DNA of 64,000 nt from Apostichopus japonicus (lineage: Eukaryota > Echinodermata > Holothuroidea > Aspidochirotida > Stichopodidae). The notes under the pieces were generated by a model. That model was not told the origin of the DNA, did no database searches, and was given only the letters and a program-made list of their open reading frames with translations. The translations under genes were made by a program, and so were the position numbers. Position 1 is the stretch's first letter; each line of letters opens with the position of its first letter. Positions 55,626-64,000 of this stretch are shown here, in pieces. The stretch lies in contig NC_092572.1 of the NCBI RefSeq assembly GCF_037975245.1, positions 34,011,989 to 34,075,988 of the forward strand, given 5' to 3'.

Positions 55626-56922
55626 AAGAGTCATTCTTCTGTCCAGTAATCCACAAAAAAACTACTCTGAAGACCAGATCGGGGAACAGGAAACCTCCAA
55701 TGGGGCAAGTGGCGATCCTTAGGAGGTAGCGCGCCGAGCACTAGTAGTACTATAGTATTAGCGTTACTACACTGAAGTCGCAATAGACGAAGAGATTTTA
55801 CTGTATCATCTAAATTAACACCCCCTTCATTGCTCTATTGTATACTAATAAGCTATGAGGTTACCTTCAGATGCGATGGGTTACATCTTCTTGTGAACAA
55901 ATCTCAGTGCCCCAATTTATTTCTGGAATATGCTGGATCAGTTAGTTATAGCAATAATTTCTTATTCCTATTCCAGGAAAACCATTTTTTATGTTGTGGA
56001 GGGAGTGGGGGTAATGGGGATGGGTCAAAATAGGTAGGTAAAAAGATTTTATTCCAAAGGGTGTTTAATTAAATCTCAAAGCGATTTATTTTAAAGTCAC
56101 AGAGCCAAAAATTCACACCACATAGTTCAAGTGTTAAATCATTGAACAAAATTTATTCAATATCAGTTCTAGACAGTCATTCTGGACAATCTGAACTAAC
56201 ATTAACAGCAATCATTGTATTATATGACATAACAGTAAAACTGTACTTTCCATAAACATTATCATTCTTAAATTACACTAATGTAATTTGTGACATCAAA
56301 GGAGGTTAAAAGAAAACAACTTACATGAATTTTTGGGCTTTAAGCCTACAAAGCAGTTGCATGTCCATCGCTATCAATCGTTGTTATGACAAATTAATTA
56401 GAATAATCCAGAAGCAAATACAATAAAGGGTTATTTAAACCAAGAAACACTGCACGAAGTAACTCACATGCAAAAATGTTACACAAGCACGACGACACGT
56501 ACAAAATGGGCAATGTGAAACACAGCATCACACGCATTAAAACAATCGAAGACCATTAACAGGGTGTACAGCTGAGTTTTTGAAGAAAGACTACAAAACA
56601 AACCAACTGCTGCTGAAGAAACAAAGTCTAAACATTCAAGAGTTCTGCTGCCTCCATTGGTCTTTATTATGACTTTTCTGTCAAATATCATTGGTGATAT
56701 GGATATTTTGGCTTCCAGATTAAAGGTACGAATCAAACGTCTGGGAGGTAAATGCCCCTAAAAAGGTCAATGCCCGTTCCCTTATGCACATATTATATGA
56801 CATCACGGTCATGCCAATACTTGTGTCCAAATGCTTCAAAACATGCCTTTTCTTTCATTGTTGATGTTGGGTCTGGAAAATAACCTTTTCATCCTGAATT
56901 AAAAGTCTTGAATTTCAATATA

Positions 56923-57127
56923 TCAACACTGAGGGAACCCTGACGGATTGATAATCCAACACAATCGTAGTTTAGAAAAGGTGTTTCTGGAGGAATTTCT
57001 CAACCAAGGCTTCCTATACAATGAGTTTTCTCCTGGCAACTTGAATCCAGTGTAATGACCATTGGCTGGAAAATCACTTCTGATCCTTTGGACTGCACAT
57101 GATGGTAGCACAACCTGACGTGTCTTG
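56923..57127 (-). pseudogene. P2RX7 C-terminal-domain-like fragment
   Basis: After an acceptor-like GGTTCCTAG on the minus strand, the frame reads TRQVVLPSCAVQRIRSDFPA then HYTGFKLP. This follows the end of the zinc-binding domain found at the P2X7 receptor tail and in many stand-alone invertebrate proteins (R-x-V-L-P-S-C-x-V-x-x-I-R-x-x-F-P...Y-x-G-F). The remainder to 56923 is not conserved-looking. The cysteine-rich middle of that domain was not found, so the gene is incomplete here. Family assignment is from motif memory. Confidence 0.5.
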
Positions 57128-57609
57128 CTAGGAACCCCAAGTATCATTGAACCTGTTGACCGTAGGCTATGTATCTGTACTGCCTGGGAAAAATTTTATG
57201 AAAGTTCAAAATGTATTAATGTTGGCCATGATGTCCACAATATCAAGCAGGCATACAATGTACAGTTATGGTTACATTTGTTGTGATTTTACACCTTCCA
57301 TGTATCATGAAACATTCTTTTGTTTCAGAAAATTGATTTGCAAAACTCCAGGCCAAAGTACTAGCCAAGTAATAATGAGTATGAAATAACACATATGCCT
57401 ACCTAGCATGGCTGCATAATGCAACTTACATCCCCGAGCCAAACTTTCAGTATGCAACCAACCCTACTAGTACTACACACTCTACATATGGGTTGTAAGT
57501 TACCGTAACACAACGCACAATACGGTTTAGGGTGTTCCGCGAATTCCAACAACACATGCACAAAATGGACTGGATTTTGTTTTTAAATGCTTCGTTAATA
57601 AATTCTTAC

Positions 57610-57884
57610 CACGTTGTATGTTCCTTGCAATGGTTTCGAACGGATTTCTTCTTCGATATGTTGTGGAGCTTCAATTTCGGCTCGTTTAACAGGCTCGAAC
57701 TGATACGGTTCTAACACCTCCGCTCCACCCTCAACGTTCGGTTCGATATTGGAATGATCATCGCCTTCACTCTCTGCTTCGAATATGAGAAAGGGCACTC
57801 CAATTATAGCCCAATATCACTGCCTAGTGAAGAACCATTATCACTTTGAACTTCGGTTGCCGCAATTGGTTCTGGATCCGCCAT
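57610..57884 (-). pseudogene. first exon of P2RX7-tail-like gene, broken
   Basis: From ATG at 57884 on the minus strand the frame reads MADPEPIAATEVQSDNGSS and soon meets a TAA; a shifted frame then continues as an acidic stretch with EGDDHSNIEPNVEG and the phrase PYQFEPVKR, ending at a good donor (GTG|GTAAGAAT, exon end 57610). Acidic N termini followed by a P-Y-x-F-E-P phrase are common in stand-alone P2RX7-domain proteins of invertebrates. The exon lies about 340 bp inside the right TIR, reading inward, mirroring the THAP exon at the other end. Confidence 0.5.
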
Positions 57885-58231
57885 TTCACAGGAAATTTTG
57901 ATTTGATATCGCACTTGTGATCGGTGTTTTGTTTAGTAACTACTAGCGGTATGTGTACTTGTCTACTGTGTACGTGAATGGTATGTTCGGAGGATCGCAA
58001 GCAGCGACAACAAATGTGTTCAAAACGTGACGTCACATGACGTCATGCGAATCGGAAAATTTTCGAGTAAACAAAGTTTCAAACGCCGAAAAGGGTAAAT
58101 TCATTCTCAATTTTCGACTTGAAAAATCAAGTTTTAAACTGGCAGATTGGTTGATACATGTTCTAGAGAACATTCTTTGATGGATCCAAAAAATATAGGA
58201 CTTTGAAATTTTCGTGTCATGGCCACTTTAA

Positions 58232-58760
58232 GTTACATTACTCAGGACAGTTAAAACATGCACATTCAAATCATACATAAGTTTTCTCTTTTTATTCACT
58301 AACACAGGAACAAAAATAGCATCTTGATCAACATGATGGGTTAAGAGATCAATGGTAATTGCAATTACGAGATGTAAATTACCACTTAAACTTAAGGTCC
58401 CTGACTTGAGTTTTCCGTGACCAAATTGTGATAACCCATGACCTATTTCATCTTCTGAAACTTGTTAGCTCAGACATTGAGACTGATAATGCCAAAGGCC
58501 GCATGATCTTGACATAAGATGGCTTCCAAGACTTGTAAATGTTAACCAACTTTCCATGGAAAAATAATTGTACTATGTTAGAAGGGAATGAAGGACATAT
58601 TTCAGTTAAATTGAGTCTAAGAAAGGAATACGCACTTTATAGTTTCTGTAAAGCACTGTACTGTCATCCCAGAATACTACTAAGTGGGATGCTATGTTGT
58701 TGCTATGCATAGGAGATCCATCATTCATAATTCCTTTTTTATGTATATGAAATGTTTTAC
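58232..58760. other. non-coding, nothing recognised
   Basis: No feature seen between the Kolobok-like element and the next repeat. Confidence 0.5.
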
Positions 58761-59311
58761 AAGAAAGGCAGTGGGGGGGGGGGCCACAGCACTTAATAAG
58801 AGTATATTTGTGAATACTGTTCTGAAGGAGGGTCTAAGGGGAATGTTTGATCGATTAAGGGTCTTTAGGTGCAATCTGGTGCTATAATTTGCAGCTTGGA
58901 GTAAATTTTTGTTCAAGAATTTTCGGGCTTAGCCTGTCCGATATTTTTGTTTTCAACTGAGGTGAGCAAAAGAGTTATACAAAAAATGGAAATTAATCCT
59001 TTTGCTTTGATAATGTTTTAAATAAAAGTGTTGAAAATATGAAATTTAAATTTATGCAAAGTAGTAGTGAAGTTTAAGCACTAGCGGTTCACACCTAGGC
59101 TTCTGTGACCTTGTTAGTGAGAAAACGAATGGTTATTGTCATAGTCGGTGGAAAGAAGTTTAACTGATGAACATAATACGTTTCTTCCTTTGTAAACAAA
59201 ATTGTTTGAGTAGTTTTTTAGAACTACAAATCGCATCTGGTTTGCACGATTTTTCTGGGGGAGGGGGACGTGCCCCACAGGTCGCCTCTTTGTGACGCCA
59301 CTGAAGACAAG
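58761..59311. mobile_element. probable hAT-like MITE
   Basis: The right end, read inward, starts CAGTGGCGTCACAAAGAGGC and runs into a G-rich tract ending at 59303; the left end would be CAGTGGGGGGG at 58769. Flanking 8-mers AAGAAAGG and AAGACAAG match at six of eight positions, so the duplication is imperfect. No transposase. Confidence 0.45.
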
Positions 59312-59326
59312 AGAACGTTCTCTTTA

Positions 59327-59406
59327 AGAGAGCTTTTCTTGCGCTGTAAACCATATGATTTACAGCGCAAGAAAAGCTCTCTACTTCATACATATGTATG
59401 AAGTAG
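59327..59406. repeat. two adjacent perfect hairpins
   Basis: Hairpin 1 has 24-bp perfect arms (59327-59350 and 59359-59382) around the loop CCATATGA; the arm contains GCTTTTCTTGCGCTGTAAA. Hairpin 2 is a perfect 26-bp palindrome at 59381-59406 centred on ACATATGT, sharing its first two bases with the end of hairpin 1. Confidence 0.95.
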
Positions 59407-59409
59407 AAA

Positions 59410-60379
59410 CTTCCCAGGCTTACACCCCACCAGAAGAGAACAGATATACATAGATTATACTGCACTTGATATTAATTAAAAATCAAAATAAAATTAAAGT
59501 TATTGGCAAATAATAATGATCCAGAACTCATATCAACTAAATTTGTCACATCACATAAATTACCGAAGACACTTGACTTGCATAGAGGATTAAAAAGGTT
59601 GGTGTGAATATGAAAGTATGTAATATGGATTTGCTTAACATTTCATTAATCTGAGTTATGAAGCCAATCAAGCAAAACAAGTAGTTGAAAATATCTTAAA
59701 AAACTTAAGTAACAGTTATGTCAAACCGTGTTCCACAAATTGTTCTCCTTTATGAAAGGATATGGCAAATGAAGTGTTTTGGACTGCCTGTGTTAAACTT
59801 GAAATTGGTTCGAACATGAAACACCGAAAATCAGCTATATTTCATAGGTTACTCCATTTTCCTTTCTTCTCTGTCATGAAAATTGCACCTTTTGTGACGT
59901 TTCCCCATGAAAACATATACCTGCCCTGCTTACCAAGGTAAGTTAGTATTTTGAATAGCAGATACAATGTGCTGACACAAGTGTCATTTAGTAAGTGTTT
60001 TGAATAGCAGAGAAAATTCATTGTTTTAAACCAGTTTTCAAATGTGAAAGAAACCAAAATATGGTTTAGTCATATCAATGATTGATGTGATATATCCAAT
60101 TACATAGTCTACTATATCTGAGAAAGTGTGTAACTAGTGTTAAATCCAATATGCAAACTAATAACTATAAGCTCATGCAAGTACTCCCTGTGAGTTTTCT
60201 TCCCCTTTAACAATATCAGTCACATGATATAAGAAGACCAGCATCCACTAAAACCAGAATTCAAATTTATTTATTTACTTATTTGTTTGCCACAAAAGTA
60301 CAAAGTGGAGGGAAGTCTTCCATAAAGCTTAACAATGTGGAAGACTTCCTGAAGAAAGAAAAGAAAAGACAAAAAAGAG

Positions 60380-60382
<3 letters not shown>
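59410..60382. other. non-coding, nothing recognised
   Basis: AT-rich. A TTTGAATAGCAGA phrase recurs at 59950 and 59998. No supported gene. Confidence 0.5.
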
Positions 60383-60438
<56 letters not shown>

Positions 60439-60476
60439 ATAAATACATACATAAATATAAGTACAAACTAGATGTT

Positions 60477-60525
<49 letters not shown>
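60383..60525. repeat. two (AT)n microsatellites
   Basis: 60383-60434 and 60481-60525, separated by about 45 bp of AT-rich DNA containing ACATACATAAATATAAGTAC. Confidence 0.95.
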
Positions 60526-60528
<3 letters not shown>

Positions 60529-60539
60529 ATTACATACAG

Positions 60540-61190
60540 GTATAATTTAGTTTTAGTCAGTAACTAGCTATTATTTCCTTACAAAACCACTTCTTAAAGG
60601 ATGTGACTGACTTTTTACTCTTTTAATCGTTCGTTAGAAGATTCCATGTTTTTGTTGCACGGTTTTGTAGGCTTAAGTTCCAATGGTGGTATTGTAGAGA
60701 TTATAGTGGGCATGATTAGCATGCCTCGTGATATGATTATGAACATTTCTGTTACTGGTTAAAAAAATGTCAAAGGCAGCTGGTAGTAATCCATTCCAGG
60801 TCTTGTAGGCAAACAATGCAAGCTTAGCTTTAATGAGATCGTACAATTTTAGTAAGTTGAGTTTTTTTAAATAGGGGACTGGTGTGCTCACGTGGGGCTG
60901 AGTGTGTTATGTGGCGAATGGCTGCCTTTTGGAGTATTATAAGATTGTTAAAGTTGGTGTTGTATGTACCAGACCAAATAATGGAACAATAAGTGAGATG
61001 CGGTACAACCAGGGTCTGATATAGTGTTCTGAGTAGTTTTCCGATAGATAAGTGTATTACGAGTATTAAAGACAATGTTATTACTTTTTTGTACATTTAG
61101 TGATAATTTATTGGCTGAAAACCAATTACAGAATTTATATAAAATTTGCATATTAGCTCTGCTGCTATATTGTATGCAAACCATTTTAAG
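60540..61190 (-). pseudogene. CR1/jockey-group LINE fragment, decayed
   Basis: On the minus strand, in several frames: FCNWFSANKLSLNVQKSNNI, LRTLYQTLVVPHLTYCSIIW, LIILQKAAIRHITHSAPREH then SPLFKKTQL, and LNLLKLYDLIKAKLALFAYK. This is the part of the reverse transcriptase after the catalytic motif plus the RT-connection region, in the same order as in the intact LINE at 62765-63819. Frameshifts separate the pieces. The catalytic centre is missing. Confidence 0.8.
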
Positions 61191-62089
61191 AATTTTACTG
61201 GTTAATTACAGTTTCCTGGTTGAAAAAATCATGGTTAGTCACAATATGTAGGATTGTACCTAATTGTTTACAGACTCTTCATGTTAGTTACTAGTTTTCT
61301 CACAGCTCTTTTGGGCTTCACTGAAAATATCTTCAGGCAATCCGATTTTTATAAAGGTTACAAAGTCCTTTGATCTTTTGAGTGTGACATGTTAAACACC
61401 CGAAATGAAGCCACCAGGTTAGTCAGACCTGCTCAAAGGTATGTTGTTCTTCCAAACTTCTCTTCTTCAGCAATTATATAGAAAGACCTGGCAAAAACAG
61501 AATATTACCTTCTCAGAAAATACGTGGTAAAGTGGTGTGGTCATCCTGTCAATAACAGAAAAAACAATTACTTTCGTCAGAGTTTTTGAAAAGCCTCTCA
61601 AATATTGACTCAAGTGGGCTGATCTATTTTTCTGACTCGTCGTGTCACTGATACGAGTCACGGTGTTATTTTCAATGAGGAACATTTCCATGATGTCGAC
61701 AAAGTTTTAAATTTTTGGGGGCATATCAAACTGTCATCAACATATATAACAAGAAATTGGTTGGAAACCAAATTAAATTCCAGTTGCAAAGTCATTGCAA
61801 TGAGTTCATCTACTCACTATGGGCTATCTACAACCACTAAGTATGACAATGATCCATCATTATTTTCTTGAGTTATTGTGTATATCATACAAATTATTAT
61901 CAAAAATATAATGTTTATTCATGTAAAATTTGAATACACATTCAAATGTACTTACCAGAAACCATCAACCAAATATGAGTAATAAACATAACAAATATAC
62001 ATTCATTTGAAACAAATGAAAGCTTCCAGTTGCAGAATTATTTTAATTTGAAGAATTTGACTTTTTACCCCACAACCTCATTAGTATTC
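61191..62089. other. non-coding, nothing recognised
   Basis: A weak copy of the dispersed repeat (CTATGGGCTATC, AATGATCCATCATTATTTTC) lies near 61816-61868. Confidence 0.5.
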
Positions 62090-62280
62090 ATGAGATGAGA
62101 CCATGGGCCATCCACCCACCAAACATAACAATGATCCATCATTTACTCGTCGATTTATGGTGTCGAGATATCGCCACATAGACACACAGACTTACACTCC
62201 CAATGCCACCCCTACCCCATCCACACACACATACAGGGGTGAATACATAGGTTCCTTGGCTGAATATAAGGAACCAAAAA
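62090..62280 (-). repeat. dispersed repeat with terminal hairpin, copy 2
   Basis: Inverted relative of 15860-16225: minus-strand GGTTCCTTATATTCAGCC and AAGGAACC form the hairpin, followed by a GT-rich tract and TTTGGTGGGTGGATGGCCCA. Confidence 0.6.
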
Positions 62281-62764
62281 TTAATAGGAGGAAAAGCAAC
62301 TCTCTATGTTTACACCAATCAGCCTCCCAGGACTGATGTCCTAATACTTATTTTGGGGTAAAACTGAAAACAGTTTCAGATGTGATATCTCCACAATTGT
62401 AACAGTTAGTATGTACCAGTAGTTACTGGTTTAAGTTTTCTTCGGATCAATAATTTATTGTGAGGTATTTCAAGTAGTTTTAATGTAAACATTTGTCGTG
62501 ACAAGTTTGTAGATTTTTTTTAATTTGGTGTATTAAATGTTTCATTAACTGCATCATTGACAGGTGATGAAAGAGCTGGTCCTCTTTGCAATAAATATGT
62601 TTAAAGCATCTTATTACTAATGATGCGCAACTAAATTGTAGAAATCTTTACCAAGCTGCTCTTATTTTCTTTTGCATATTATATCCTCATTCGATAGCAT
62701 TTTAGAAATGATCATATGTTATTGAGCTGTAGAAGAATCTACACAATAATAACAAAGTGTAAAG
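62281..62764. other. non-coding, nothing recognised
   Basis: AT-rich up to the start of LINE homology. Confidence 0.5.
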
Positions 62765-63819
62765 TTACACTGACACTTAAGAAATTAAATCATTATGGTT
62801 GTCGTGGTATTGTCCAAAATTGGCTCTCAAGCTATTTATCAAACCGGAATCAGTATGTTCAAGTTAACAATAAAAAGTCTGGTTTATGTAATGTATTGTG
62901 TGGGGTTCCGCAAGGATCAATCCTTGGACCTAAACTTTTCATTTTGTACTTGAATGATATTTGCAATGTTACCAATATATTGAATTTCATTTTTTTTGCA
63001 GATGACACAAACATATTCTGCAGTCATAGTGACATCAAAACATTATGTAATTTGGTCAGTACCGAACTTAAGAAGTTAAGCAGATGGTTTGCCCTTAATA
63101 AATTATCATTGAATGTAAACAAAACAAATTATATGATTTTCTCCAACCATACCACATGTAACAATGTCAACATTACTATAGATGGTTTAGAAATTGACCA
63201 AGTTAACTGTGTCAAGTTTCTTGGTGTGTTCCTTGACTGCAAACTCTCCTGGAAAGATCACATTTCCCATATTTCAAGTAAACTTTCCAAAAGTATTGGT
63301 GCTATTTACAAAGCTAGCCATGTTCTTAATACACATGCTCTGTATTCTTTATATTGTGCTATTTTCCTTCCTTATTTGAATTATTGTGTGGAAGCATGGG
63401 GTAACACTTACAAAACCAATGTACATCCAATATTTTTAAAACAGAAAAAGGTTATTCATATTGTCTGTAAGGCTAAATTTTTGGACCATACTTCCCCACT
63501 ATTTCATAAGTTACGAGCACTTAAGTTTTTTGATCTTATTGATTTCAATACAAGTATTTTCATGTATAAAGCTTTTCATAATAGTCTGCCATCAACTTTG
63601 CAAAGCTATTATGTACTTAGTAACAATAAGAGATTTTATGGCAATTTTTATTTGAATTATGCAAGAACAAAGAAAAAACAATTTTCTATTTCCTTCTCTG
63701 GTGTTAAAATTTGGAATTCATTGGATAAAACCATTAAATCTGCTGTTACATTAAGTTTGTTTAAAAAAAGACTTAAAAACAATTTCCTGACAGCCTATGA
63801 TGATGATTGTTTAAATTAA
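62765..63819 (+). mobile_element. 5'-truncated CR1/jockey-group LINE, intact frame
   Basis: One open frame of about 350 codons of LINE sequence. Landmarks: LKKLNHYGCRGIVQNWLSSYLSNR, CGVPQGSILGPKLFILYLND (motif B region), FFADDTNIF (motif C with intact FADD), RWFALNKLSLNVNKTNYMIF, KFLGVFLDCKLSWKDHI, and the RT-connection region with HTSPLFHKL. Motif A (F-D-x-V-D/N-H) and everything before it, including the endonuclease, are absent, so the insertion is 5'-truncated and cannot be catalytically complete. The stop codon is at 63817-63819 and the 3' UTR continues to at least about 63950. The absence of stops suggests a recent insertion. Confidence 0.85.
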
Positions 63820-64000
63820 GTTATACACCTTCTCTTATATGCCACAACATCTGTGTTTTTATTTTTAGTGCTTTCTGTATTTTTTTTTTCTTCCATTTAT
63901 TATTGCCATCACCAATTTACCTTCACTGTATTACATGTATAGACAGATACATAACTGGGGAAAGTATTTATAAGCATTTTGCTTCTTTTTTCTCCATTTC
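63820..64000 (+). other. LINE 3' UTR and right edge
   Basis: AT-rich sequence with short T runs following the LINE stop codon. The LINE 3' end and target duplication cannot be fixed before the window ends. Confidence 0.5.

Larger units (their letters stand above)
55019..58231. mobile_element. Kolobok-like DNA transposon with TTAA duplications
   Basis: Inverted ends AGAGGCCATGACACGAAAA (55023-55041) and AGTGGCCATGACACGAAAA (58209-58227, read inward) differ at one of 19 positions. Both are bounded by TTAA (55019-55022, 58228-58231). A TTAA target duplication together with an internal THAP zinc finger is the combination described for the Kolobok superfamily; piggyBac shares TTAA but not THAP. 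The 3.2 kb interior holds a THAP fragment near the left end on the + strand and P2RX7-tail-like fragments near the right end on the minus strand, facing each other, with a largely unreadable middle. No intact transposase is present. Confidence 0.75.

Noticed and set aside
55019-58231. piggyBac classification from TTAA
   Set aside because: A THAP-like exon and the TIR sequence fit Kolobok better; no piggyBac transposase motif was found.

Overview
The window is eukaryotic, animal DNA: AT-rich, intron-rich, full of microsatellites and transposon remains, with no bacterial gene layout. The death-fold/NACHT gene, the frequent TAGGCCTA-type motifs, the THAP/Kolobok-like and P2RX7-tail-like fragments and the AGGTCA-rich repeats suggest an echinoderm, possibly a sea cucumber. 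That assignment is inference; no sequence search was possible.

One host gene can be assembled with good support. On the + strand, 13240-40458 reads as 13 coding exons whose splice phases all match. The 1,404-residue product would have an N-terminal beta-propeller (exon 1), two DED-like death folds (exons 2 and 3), a NACHT ATPase with Walker A GQPGSGKT and Walker B LILDGLEE (exon 4), a non-LRR linker (exons 5-11) and a C-terminal Death domain (exon 12), ending in a seven-codon last exon. This looks like an innate-immunity or apoptosis signalling NTPase, related in logic to NLRs and Apaf-1 but with the propeller at the opposite end, no LRRs, and death folds at both sides of the ATPase. The linker holds two exon pairs in the order A-B-B'-A', the product of local duplication that also copied intron sequence.

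The rest is mostly mobile DNA. 1-13.2 kb: a Mutator-like MITE with 9-bp target duplications, a 1.2 kb direct duplication, a tRNA-derived SINE, a hAT MITE, AGGTCA-rich repeats and a duplicated block just upstream of the gene. Introns 1-12: a foldback element with minisatellite arms, a hAT MITE, an almost complete antisense RTE-like LINE, a THAP fragment, and a 148-bp tandem array. 40.5-50.8 kb: almost empty, with an 80-bp array and weak repeats. 50.8-64 kb: a long AT microsatellite, a three-level transposon nest (hAT MITE inside a Penelope-like element inside another MITE), a TTAA-flanked Kolobok-like element carrying THAP and P2RX7-tail-like remnants on opposite strands, paired DNA hairpins, a decayed CR1-group LINE fragment, and a well preserved 5'-truncated CR1-group LINE at the right edge.

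No rRNA gene, functional tRNA gene or CRISPR array was seen.
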